From positions 1 to 8,198 of the forward strand of contig JAUVHQ010000083.1 of the NCBI GenBank assembly GCA_030593185.1: a stretch of DNA of 8,198 bases, given 5' to 3'. Every line of letters begins with the position of its first letter. Positions within the stretch are counted from its first letter, which is position 1. Positions 1-5,569 of this stretch are shown here, piece by piece. The position numbers were made by a program, and so were the translations under genes. The notes under the pieces were generated by a model. It was given only the letters and a program-made list of their open reading frames with translations. It was not told the origin of the DNA and ran no database searches. The stretch comes from Bacteroidota bacterium (GTDB lineage: Bacteria; Bacteroidota; Bacteroidia; Bacteroidales; VadinHA17).

Positions 1-293
1 ATCATCAAACCAAAATCATTCCGTCTTCCGACCAGGAATTTATTGCTTAAACCATCCCGCATAATCAGGTTAAGACCGGTTGGGAAAATCTTCATAAAAT
101 TGAAATATATAACTTCCTTTATATTTCCCGGTATTATCTCCATGTTATGATGAGTATCGTTTTTCTCAAATGTTTTAAAATAGATCCTCTGGTTAGTGAT
201 GATTAATTTACCTTTAACTTTTTTCTCACCAACCAGTTGTTTTGAATCACCTGCTTTCAAAACCACTTCGTTTGCTTTTAAATCAACAGTCAT
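1..293 (-). CDS. GRAM-domain-like protein, N-terminal part (runs off left edge)
   Basis: This is a partial minus-strand gene. The ATG is the complement of 291-293, and 97 codons are open to the window edge, beginning MTVDLKANEVVLKAGDSKQL. Residues of about 6-90 resemble the GRAM/PH-like fold: an N-terminal E-x-V-L-x-x-G segment, then a G-K-L-I-I-T-N-Q-R-I-Y-F strand pair, then a conserved-looking IKEV segment and a hydrophobic strand ending in a D/N-G turn. In bacteria such small single-domain proteins are usually cytoplasmic and of unknown function; eukaryotic GRAM domains bind membrane lipids. No signal peptide or membrane helix is seen in the visible part. It is transcribed divergently from the reductive-dehalogenase-like gene across a 136-base spacer. 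The family call rests on pattern recognition only, and the C-terminus is not visible. Confidence 0.75.
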   Translation of the reverse strand, partial: MTVDLKANEVVLKAGDSKQLVGEKKVKGKLIITNQRIYFKTFEKNDTHHNMEIIPGNIKEVIYFNFMKIFPTGLNLIMRDGLSNKFLVGRRNDFGLM

Positions 294-379
294 CTTAGTA
301 TAGTTCTAAATTTTTAAATAACTTGAATAATTTCTACAAGAATCATTCCATAACAATAGACGATTAATATTTAGAAAAG

Positions 380-409
380 TTGCAAAAACATTCATTTTTT
401 GTATTTTCG
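380..409 (+). promoter_or_regulatory. Bacteroidota-type promoter candidate for the reductive-dehalogenase-like gene
   Basis: A TTG at 380-382 is followed after 19 bases by TATTTTCG at 402-409. This matches the Bacteroidota sigma-ABfr consensus (-33 TTG, -7 TAnnTTTG) with one mismatch and the usual spacing. Transcription would start near 415, giving a leader of about 15 bases before the ATG at 430. Short leaders without a Shine-Dalgarno sequence are normal in this phylum. No equally good match was found for the divergent GRAM-domain gene. Confidence 0.5.
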
Positions 410-429
410 AAAAAATTGACACTCATTGT

Positions 430-1794
430 ATGTTACAAAATATACTGATCTCTTTCGGAATTATCCTGACTGTAGCATTTCTGGCAGCCATAATTATTTC
501 AATCTGTGAGAATGAAAAAAGAGCTGCCTTAATTTTACTGTTTACTGCGATTATTCTGATCACACCTTTTTCCCTGCTGCTTGTATTTCCGTTCTTTACA
601 ACAGTATCACTTCTTCTTTCGGGTATAATTCTCTCATTATTAATACTATTTATTTTGCCCCTTAAAGGAAAACCACCTAAACCATCAGGGTCTCCTATTT
701 CAGGAATTGATGAGCGGATTACAATATTTTCGAGAAGAGAGCTTATGCAGAATACTTTAATCTTTAGTGACTATTATAAACAACACCCCGAACATAAATC
801 ACCTGATAATATATTTAGAAAAGAACCGGGGCTACTATCTCTGCAAACCAGATTTGCTCATACATATGGATTTGCCTCCGCTGAAGCCAGTTTTGCCACA
901 GTAAGTTATTTAGCGGCCGGGGTAAACGGACAAAAATCCACGAAAAAACAAAACAGAGATCCTGAAACTCTCACAAAATATATTAAGTCCTGGGCAAAAA
1001 AGCTTGGTGCTTTGGATGCCGGCATTACCGAACTACAAGACTACCATTTATATACAGTTGCCGGCCGGGGAGACCGGTATGGGAAAACCATTCACAACAG
1101 CCATCGTTTTGCAATTGCCTTTACTGTTGAAATGGATTATGAAATGATGTCTGCTGCCCCCGCTGCACCAACAGTAATGGAATCGGCACAAAAATATTTA
1201 TCCTCAGGGGCGATAGCAATACAAATAGCTCACTTTATCAGGGAATTAGGATATGATGCCCGGGCTCATATCGATGCAAACTATGAGTTGATATGTCCCC
1301 TTGTAGCAAGAGATGCCGGATTAGGAGAAATAGGTCGTATGGGGTTGCTAATAACACCAAAACACGGTACCAGGGTAAGAATAGCTGTTGTTACAACAAA
1401 CATCCCACTTATTAAGGATCAGAAAAAAAATGATATGTCAATACTGGATTTTTGTAACCACTGTAATAAATGTGCTGTTGTATGCCCCGCTCAGGCAATA
1501 CCAAAAGCAGAGAGGAGACAAATTTCCGGAACTCTCAGGTGGCAGATAAACTCTGAAGCTTGCTATACATACTGGTGTCAGTCGGGCACTGACTGTGGTA
1601 AATGTGTTATTTCCTGTCCATATTCTCATCCTGATAATTTATTACACAGGGTAATTCGTACAGGTGTAAGGCGAAACTTTATTTTCAGACAAATTGCAGT
1701 AAAACTGGATGATCTGTTTTATGGGGAAAAACCAAAATCTAAAAACTTTCCCAGTTGGATCCTTTCTGAATCAGAGAAAAGAAACTTCAATTAA
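430..1794 (+). CDS. Reductive-dehalogenase-like corrinoid iron-sulfur protein with N-terminal membrane helices
   Basis: The 454-aa protein has three predicted transmembrane segments (about residues 5-26, 32-54 and 56-77), a linker, then an RdhA-like domain (about 95-400). Family features seen are an RELGYDA segment (271-277), the GLGEIGRMGLLITP block (297-310) followed by a TRVR strand, and two ferredoxin-type clusters. Cluster 1 is C342/C345/C348/C352 followed by Pro; the second region contains C378, C383, C389, C392 and C396 followed by Pro. The GLGE-GRMGLLITP block argues for RdhA rather than epoxyqueuosine reductase QueG, the nearest relative. RdhA enzymes use cobamide and two [4Fe-4S] clusters to remove halogen reductively. 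Unlike classical respiratory RdhA it lacks a Tat (RR) signal, and no RdhB anchor gene follows. The helices therefore probably anchor it, with the catalytic domain likely cytoplasmic. RdhA-like proteins with N-terminal helices have been reported in marine bacteria including Bacteroidota. The substrate is unknown, and I could not assign the catalytic Tyr confidently. The ATG at 430 fits the promoter and immediately precedes helix 1. Confidence 0.8.
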   Translation: MLQNILISFGIILTVAFLAAIIISICENEKRAALILLFTAIILITPFSLLLVFPFFTTVSLLLSGIILSLLILFILPLKGKPPKPSGSPISGIDERITIFSRRELMQNTLIFSDYYKQHPEHKSPDNIFRKEPGLLSLQTRFAHTYGFASAEASFATVSYLAAGVNGQKSTKKQNRDPETLTKYIKSWAKKLGALDAGITELQDYHLYTVAGRGDRYGKTIHNSHRFAIAFTVEMDYEMMSAAPAAPTVMESAQKYLSSGAIAIQIAHFIRELGYDARAHIDANYELICPLVARDAGLGEIGRMGLLITPKHGTRVRIAVVTTNIPLIKDQKKNDMSILDFCNHCNKCAVVCPAQAIPKAERRQISGTLRWQINSEACYTYWCQSGTDCGKCVISCPYSHPDNLLHRVIRTGVRRNFIFRQIAVKLDDLFYGEKPKSKNFPSWILSESEKRNFN

Positions 1795-2057
1795 CTATCG
1801 ACCTTCTGTTATCTCAGCAAACTAATCCGTATTTCAGGGAGCTTAAAGACCATTTTTAATGTGATGCTGTGTTGCTGTGAAAAAGTGTTACTAGTTCAAC
1901 GCCTCATCTCTTCGTCGCCTTATCGCCTCTTCGCCCCCTCTCCTTTTCTCCTTTTCTCTCTTCATTCTGCCTTTTGCCTTCTTCCTTATCTTCTTCATAC
2001 TGAATTTTCACTGTTTCATCCAAGAAAAGAAGCTATTCACATAATAGAACACTAAAC

Positions 2058-2090
2058 TTGTTTCAATAAGGCAGAATTACATTATTTTTA
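2058..2090 (+). promoter_or_regulatory. Weak promoter candidate upstream of the small Cys-rich gene
   Basis: TTG at 2058-2060, a 22-base spacer, then TATTTTTA at 2083-2090. This matches TAnnTTTG except at the last base. The predicted start near 2097 would give a leader of about 128 bases that includes the hairpin at 2143-2205. AT-rich DNA yields such matches by chance. Confidence 0.25.
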
Positions 2091-2142
2091 CACTTGAGTG
2101 GCTCCTTGTTCTTACGAATTATTCACCGGGGTACATGGAGAT

Positions 2143-2210
2143 AAACTGTTGGGTTATGGGCAATAATCAAGAAAAGGCATCTGAAATTAACCCACCCAAC
2201 AGTTTTTTTT
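2143..2210 (+). terminator. Hairpin followed by T-run: terminator, attenuator or small-RNA end
   Basis: A perfect 11-bp inverted repeat, AAACTGTTGGG (2143-2153) and CCCAACAGTTT (2195-2205), runs directly into eight T residues (2203-2210). This is the layout of an intrinsic terminator on the plus strand. The 41-base loop is much longer than usual, and the hairpin lies only 15 bases before the ATG at 2225. It is also about 350 bases beyond the stop of the upstream gene. It could therefore be the end of a separate short transcript or a leader attenuator rather than a simple operon terminator. Confidence 0.4.
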
Positions 2211-2224
2211 AACAACTAAAAAAA

Positions 2225-2395
2225 ATGATAACTCATTGTTCATGGTGCGGTAAAACAATTTGTGAAGAGAGACTATATCTCATTGACAGTGCTTTTAGCA
2301 TTCCAAAAGTGTTTTGTTCCCAAAAATGCAAATGGGAATATGAAGTTCAAACCAGAATTGAGTCGAAAAAACTTCCAAAAACAAAAAATAATTAA
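2225..2395 (+). CDS. Small Cys-rich putative zinc-binding protein, 56 aa
   Basis: ATG at 2225 to TAA at 2393-2395, beginning MITHCSWCGKTICEERLYLI. It has C-x2-C at residues 5 and 8, an extra C13, and an F-C-S-x2-K-C type knuckle with C31 and C35. It ends in a Lys-rich tail (KKLPKTKNN). The spacing of two Cys pairs resembles small treble-clef/zinc-ribbon modules with an FCSxxC knuckle, so one structural Zn(II) ion is likely bound by C5, C8, C31 and C35. No other domain is present and the function is unknown. A nucleic-acid- or protein-binding role is only a guess from the basic tail. It lies 51 bases upstream of the SiaC-family gene on the same strand and may be co-transcribed with it. The reasons to call it real are the ordered Cys pattern and the clean stop. 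Confidence 0.65.
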   Translation: MITHCSWCGKTICEERLYLIDSAFSIPKVFCSQKCKWEYEVQTRIESKKLPKTKNN

Positions 2396-2412
2396 TATAT
2401 TTATACTTTCTA

Positions 2413-2432
2413 TATTAAGTTCATTCTTAATA
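2413..2432. repeat. Short perfect inverted repeat before the SiaC-family start
   Basis: TATTAAG (2413-2419), a 6-base loop, then CTTAATA (2426-2432), ending 14 bases before the ATG at 2447. It could be an operator half-site pair or an mRNA hairpin near the start. It is AT-rich and short enough to be chance. Confidence 0.2.
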
Positions 2433-2446
2433 GTATCTTGTTTTAA

Positions 2447-2833
2447 ATGAAAATTGAACCATATTTTATTGAGGGAACACAAAAAACTCCTACCATTAGG
2501 TTTGATAAGGATAAGAAACTTCTGGTAATAAGCGGGAAATCCATCCCTGAGAACCACAGTAGTTTTTATGCTCCTTTTCTTTCCTGGCTTGATGATTATA
2601 TCAAAGACCCGCTGGATTACACAGAAGTTAGAATACAACTGGAATACTTCAACACCAGTTCTTCAAAAGTACTGTTGGCAATCTTCAGGAAAATGGAAGA
2701 GATCGTTAGAAACGATAAGAAAGTCGAAATCAAATGGCATTACGAAGAGGATGATTTTGATATGAAAGACTGCGGGGATGATTACCAATCTATGATAATT
2801 ATCCCTTTTGAAATGATCCCCGAAGCTGAATAA
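2447..2833 (+). CDS. SiaC-family regulatory phosphoprotein (DUF1987)
   Basis: The 128-aa cytoplasmic single-domain protein matches the usual length of the SiaC/DUF1987 family (about 125 aa). It begins MKIEPYFIEGTQKTPTIRFD and holds the family's central motif YFNTSSSK at 67-74. T70 in that motif aligns with the Thr phosphorylated by the kinase SiaB in Pseudomonas SiaC. Known SiaC proteins are switched between phosphorylated and unphosphorylated states by a kinase (SiaB) and a PP2C-type phosphatase (SiaA); unphosphorylated SiaC activates a diguanylate cyclase (SiaD). None of these partners is next to this copy, so it is an orphan here and its partners must lie elsewhere. In Bacteroidota the downstream target may differ. 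It is preceded by the small Cys-rich gene and followed directly by the LacI-like remnant. I leave the symbol empty because the SiaABCD pathway is not shown. Confidence 0.88.
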   Translation: MKIEPYFIEGTQKTPTIRFDKDKKLLVISGKSIPENHSSFYAPFLSWLDDYIKDPLDYTEVRIQLEYFNTSSSKVLLAIFRKMEEIVRNDKKVEIKWHYEEDDFDMKDCGDDYQSMIIIPFEMIPEAE

Positions 2834-3123
2834 GACCAAATAAACCCAGTTATCTGAATCATAAAGGAAAAAATCAAATAACCCTTATTGGTTATAATCT
2901 GACAAGGGATAATATCGCTTTTTTAGAAAAGGGTATAATTGATTTCCTTATCTGCCAAAAACCAGTAGAACAGGCATTCAAAGGTACTTATGCTCTTTTC
3001 CACCATATAGTGTTTAAGAAGCAAATCAGGAAAAACAATTTTATGCCACTGTATATCATAACCAGGGAGAATCTGAATGATTATTTGGAATTTGAATTAA
3101 ATAAGGACGGATATTATGAATAA
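2830..3123 (+). pseudogene. C-terminal remnant of a LacI-family transcriptional regulator
   Basis: An open frame of 97 codons plus TAA runs from just after a TGA at 2827-2829, with no ATG near its beginning. Its translation contains TLIGYNLTRDNIAFLEKG and then IDFLICQKPVEQAFKG, a segment of the periplasmic-binding-like effector domain of LacI-type regulators, followed by the usual MPLYIITRENLNDYL ending. Full-length members have about 330-340 residues with an N-terminal helix-turn-helix. Here the DNA-binding domain and most of the ligand domain are missing, and their place is taken by the SiaC-family gene. The frame has no internal stop or frameshift, so the truncation looks recent or the segment is constrained. 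Its stop (3121-3123) overlaps the ATG of the SDR gene by 8 bases, which suggests the two were once translationally coupled. An unannotated non-ATG start cannot be excluded, but such a fragment could not bind DNA. Confidence 0.7.
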
Positions 3124-3964
3124 CTCATTTAATGATCTGAAAAACAAAGTTGGTGTAATTACCGGCGGCGCCGGGGTGATCGGAACTGCATTAGCTCATG
3201 CGCTGGGATCAGCCGGAGTGAAAACCGCTATCCTGGATATCGATTTAGATAAAGCCAGGAAAAACGCCAGGGAACTTTCCTCCGAAACAGGGACAAAGTT
3301 CATCGGTATCCAGGCTAATGTGCTGGATCGTGAATCCCTTGAAAAAGCACATAAACAGGTTATTAAAGAGCTCGGACCGGTTGATTTCCTTATTAACGGT
3401 GCCGGTGGCAATGCTCCGGAAGCAACAACCAAACTGGAAGAACTGACCAATGAATCCGTTTCTGATCTTGAGGATTCTTTCTTCGGACTACCTCTGGAAG
3501 GTTTTGAAAAGGTCTTTGCTCTGAATTTTCTGGGTACTGTTCTGTCTGTAAAAGTGTTTGCCAGGGATATGGTCAAACACAAACATGGAGTTATCCTTAA
3601 TATTTCATCAATGAATTCTCTCAAACCCCTCACCAGGATCCCTGCCTATTCTGCAGCCAAAGCATCTGTAAATAATTTTACTCAGTGGCTTGCGGTTCAT
3701 CTGGCAAAAGTCGGGATCCGTGTTAATGCTATAGCCCCGGGATTTTTTTTAACCGACCAGAACAGATTCCTTGTGATGGATGAAAAAACCGGGGATTATT
3801 CCCCCAGGGGTAAAAAGATAATTGCTAATACCCCAATGGGGAAATTCGGACATCCTGATGATCTTCAGGGAACCGCTTTGTTCCTGTTATCAGAAATGTC
3901 AGGATTTATTACGGGTATCGTACTTCCTGTTGACGGCGGGTATAGCGCATTTGGCGGAGTTTAG
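3116..3964 (+). CDS. uxuB: UxuB-type SDR: D-mannonate/D-fructuronate oxidoreductase
   Basis: A 282-aa classical short-chain dehydrogenase/reductase. Its Rossmann motif is TGGAGVIG (16-23), with D41 at the end of the second strand favouring NAD(H). It also has NGAG (94-97), N137, S165, and Y178-x3-K182 as the catalytic tetrad, and the C-terminal PVDGG. The region NAIAPGFFLTDQNRF (204-218), the D-E-K-T-G-D-Y-S-P-R-G stretch and the SAFGGV end are typical of the SDR-type D-mannonate oxidoreductase (Bacillus UxuB/YjmF-like). This is not the long-chain E. coli UxuB fold. The reaction interconverts D-mannonate and D-fructuronate in hexuronate catabolism in the cytoplasm. The start at 3116 overlaps the LacI remnant's stop. 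A PFK-like gene follows after 16 bases, so the two are probably one transcript. Neither uxuA (mannonate dehydratase) nor uxaC is in the window. Closely related SDRs acting on other sugar acids (gluconate 5-dehydrogenase type) are the main alternative. Confidence 0.8.
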   Translation: MNNSFNDLKNKVGVITGGAGVIGTALAHALGSAGVKTAILDIDLDKARKNARELSSETGTKFIGIQANVLDRESLEKAHKQVIKELGPVDFLINGAGGNAPEATTKLEELTNESVSDLEDSFFGLPLEGFEKVFALNFLGTVLSVKVFARDMVKHKHGVILNISSMNSLKPLTRIPAYSAAKASVNNFTQWLAVHLAKVGIRVNAIAPGFFLTDQNRFLVMDEKTGDYSPRGKKIIANTPMGKFGHPDDLQGTALFLLSEMSGFITGIVLPVDGGYSAFGGV

Positions 3965-3980
3965 TTTTAATCGATTTATC

Positions 3981-5264
3981 ATGATAAAAAATGTTATAGT
4001 TGCACAATCCGGCGGACCTTCACCCGTAATAAATAACTCCCTTAGAGGAATTATTGAAACCTGCTTTGAGTATCCTGAAGTATTTGGAACTGTTTATGCT
4101 GGGTGGCATGGAATAGAAGGTGTTCTGAAAGAAGAATTATTAAACTTATCCTCACAGGATCAAAAAGAAATTAAACTGTTAGAAAATACACCATCTGCCG
4201 GTAGTATCGGAACTTGCCGTTACAAATTAAAGGACCAGCAGACAAATGATTTCTCAAGGATCGTTGAGGTATTCCGTGCTCATAATATCGGATACTTTTT
4301 TTATATCGGCGGGAATGACAGTCAGCATACTGCATTTAAAGTAAGTGAGATATGTAAAACAAAAGGATTAGAAGTTATTGCCACAGGTGTCCCGAAAACC
4401 ATTGATAACGATCTGGGTGACCAGGAATTCCAGTTAATCGATCATACACCCGGATATGGAAGCGTTGCCAGATATTGGTCGCACATTATTCAGAATGCTA
4501 TGGAAGAAAACCGGGGATCTTCACCTGCTGATCCTGTACTGGTGATACAAGCCATGGGCAGAAAAATCGGGTTCATCCCCGCGGCTGCCCGACTGGCTGA
4601 TCCAAACCGTGATTTCCCGTTGCAGATCTACCTGGCTGAATCAAAAATCTCCATGGAAGAAATGGCTGACAGGATAAACGACCGGTTAAAAACCGACAGG
4701 CACTGCCTGGTTGTTGTAAGTGAAGGATTCGATGTTGGTGATATTGGAGAAGTTAAGGATTCTTTCGGACATACATCCTTTGGCTCCGGCAAAGTTTCTG
4801 TTTACCAGAATGTAATAAACCGGCTGAATGAAAAAGGACTAAAGGCAAGAGGCTCTGCACGGGGCCAGGTAATGGGAACCGATCAGCGCACTACAGCTAT
4901 CTATGCTTCGACAATTGATCTTGATGAAGCATACCGGGTGGGACAAAAAGCAGTTGATATAGCAATGAACGAAGGCAACGGCTGGATGGCCACTATCCTG
5001 CGGAATCCGGGTGAACAGTATTCTGTAAGATATGATAAAATATCACTGGATAAAGTTGCTCTTTCTGAACGTACTTTTCCCGAACAATGGATCACTCCAG
5101 GCAGAACAGATGTAACCGATGAATTTATCCGCTATGCACATCCCCTTATCGGCGATAAATGGCCCGAAGTGCCAATGGAAAACGGATTACAGCGATTTGC
5201 AAAGTTAAAGCCGGTATTTGCGGATAAAAAATTAAAAGAATATAAACCTGAAGCTTATGAATAG
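3981..5264 (+). CDS. Phosphofructokinase-family protein, PPi-type signature
   Basis: A 427-aa PFK-family protein, starting MIKNVIVAQSGGPSPVINNS with the phosphate-loop GGP. Motifs in order are YIGGNDSQHTA (108-118), PKTIDNDL (138-145, with D142 the presumed catalytic base), QAMGRKIGFIP (190-200), SEGF (247-250) and a C-terminal GTDQRT region. In this superfamily an Asp in the second variable position of GGxx (D113) and Lys in PKTIDND (K139) mark PPi-using enzymes, where ATP enzymes have Gly. So fructose-6-phosphate 1-phosphotransferase using PPi is the best guess. The first variable position, normally a metal-binding Asp, is Asn (N112); a GGND clade of PFK-like proteins exists whose substrate is less certain. 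The ATG at 3981 is chosen because the family's N-terminus begins there; the open frame upstream to 3822 overlaps the SDR gene. Its position 16 bases after a sugar-acid oxidoreductase raises the possibility that its substrate is not fructose-6-phosphate. Confidence 0.82.
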   Translation: MIKNVIVAQSGGPSPVINNSLRGIIETCFEYPEVFGTVYAGWHGIEGVLKEELLNLSSQDQKEIKLLENTPSAGSIGTCRYKLKDQQTNDFSRIVEVFRAHNIGYFFYIGGNDSQHTAFKVSEICKTKGLEVIATGVPKTIDNDLGDQEFQLIDHTPGYGSVARYWSHIIQNAMEENRGSSPADPVLVIQAMGRKIGFIPAAARLADPNRDFPLQIYLAESKISMEEMADRINDRLKTDRHCLVVVSEGFDVGDIGEVKDSFGHTSFGSGKVSVYQNVINRLNEKGLKARGSARGQVMGTDQRTTAIYASTIDLDEAYRVGQKAVDIAMNEGNGWMATILRNPGEQYSVRYDKISLDKVALSERTFPEQWITPGRTDVTDEFIRYAHPLIGDKWPEVPMENGLQRFAKLKPVFADKKLKEYKPEAYE

Positions 5265-5312
5265 CCTGATAGTTAAAGGGAACACTGAAAAAATAGATAA
5301 AATAATAAAATG

Positions 5313-5390
5313 CCACTAAGACACCAAAACACAAAGACTCACAAAGAAAAAACAATCAGTATTTTATACTTAGTGAGTTCTTTGAGTCTT
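5313..5390. repeat. Imperfect inverted repeat of the CACAAAG/CTTTGTG kind
   Basis: The left arm (core 5329-5346) has the sequence ACACAAAGACTCACAAAG. The right arm (5369-5387) reads, in reverse complement, ACTCAAAGAACTCACTAAG, so they pair with two mismatches and one indel around a 22-base spacer. The left flank adds a related CCACTAAGACACC. CACTAAG/CACAAAG-rich palindromic intergenic elements are widespread in Bacteroidota genomes, so this is probably one degraded copy of a dispersed non-coding repeat. Confidence 0.55.
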
Positions 5391-5480
5391 CGCCTGCCCC
5401 GTAAGGAGGTTTACCCTGTGAAATTGCTTGCCCTGTGTAATCCACGAAGTTGTGCAACGCAATTACACAGGGCGGGCAAT
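5391..5480. repeat. Strong 19-bp hairpin element (REP/MITE-like)
   Basis: The arms are 5423-5441 (ATTGCTTGCCCTGTGTAAT) and 5462-5480 (ATTACACAGGGCGGGCAAT). They pair over all 19 positions if two G-U wobbles are allowed in RNA (T5428 and T5429 against G). The 20-base loop contains a smaller GTTG-TG-CAAC hairpin (5449-5458). Upstream, CCCTGTG occurs twice (5414-5420, 5431-5437), and a GTAA-GGAGGT-TTAC palindrome lies at 5401-5414. The GC-rich composition differs from the AT-rich surroundings, suggesting an inserted mobile or dispersed repeat. It may slow transcription or stabilise the upstream mRNA end. Confidence 0.6.
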
Positions 5481-5569
5481 ATTTAACAGGGAACGACTGT
5501 ACTGAGGTGGCTAAAAAGACTTTTCAGACTAAGATCAAAATTCATTATTCATCATTCAATATTTAATTT

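Larger units (their letters stand above)
1795..2224. other. 430-base intergenic region with pyrimidine-rich low-complexity tract
   Basis: No credible gene is seen on either strand. About 1901-1999 is almost entirely C/T on the plus strand, with short imperfect repeats of TCGCCTTA/TCGCCTCT type followed by CTTTTCTC and CTTCTT runs. Similar pyrimidine-rich, TCGCC-repeating tracts occur between genes in Bacteroidota genomes. A 64-codon open frame across it (1861-2055) is explained by stop-poor low-complexity DNA. The right part holds a weak promoter candidate (2058-2090) and a hairpin with a T-run (2143-2210), listed separately. Confidence 0.6.
5265..5569. other. 305-base intergenic region made mostly of inverted-repeat DNA
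   Basis: No gene is seen. The region holds two adjacent hairpin-forming blocks, listed separately (5313-5390 and 5391-5480), then about 90 bases of ordinary AT-rich leader ending in an ATTCATTATTCATCATTCAA stretch before the ATG at 5570. No convincing TTG/TAnnTTTG promoter was found. The spacing breaks the otherwise tight operon, so the HAD gene may have its own promoter or depend on read-through. Confidence 0.6.

Noticed and set aside
430..1794. Epoxyqueuosine reductase QueG as the identity
   Set aside because: The GLGEIGRMGLLITP block and N-terminal membrane helices fit RdhA-like proteins better, and QueG is soluble with a different motif around its active site.
1861..2055. 64-codon plus-strand frame, hydrophobic, in the position where an RdhB anchor could be
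   Set aside because: It runs through the pyrimidine-rich low-complexity tract, which lacks stops by composition. It does not show the three helices of RdhB and is shorter than the family's usual length.
2262..2450. 62-codon plus-strand frame ending with a hydrophobic segment
   Set aside because: It overlaps the small Cys-rich gene (2225-2395) in another frame, and that gene has the more meaningful residue pattern. Its hydrophobic end comes from the AT-rich spacer.
2273..2638. 121-codon minus-strand frame
   Set aside because: It is antisense to the small Cys-rich and SiaC-family genes, shows no recognisable domain, and is explained as a shadow frame.
3196..3633. 145-codon minus-strand frame inside the SDR gene
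   Set aside because: It is a Ser/Leu/Arg-rich shadow of the UxuB-type coding frame, which is clearly the real gene.
3822..3980. N-terminal extension of the PFK-like frame
   Set aside because: The extension lies inside the SDR gene in another frame and has no similarity to PFK. The family's N-terminus starts exactly at the ATG at 3981.
5313..5480. CRISPR-like repetition
   Set aside because: The repeats are inverted and imperfect, with no regular direct repeat-spacer periodicity and no cas genes.
5403..5486. AAGGAGGT followed by GTG and a 22-codon frame
   Set aside because: A perfect Shine-Dalgarno-like string is unexpected for Bacteroidota, and the frame lies in a hairpin repeat. It is most likely part of the repeat sequence rather than a peptide gene.
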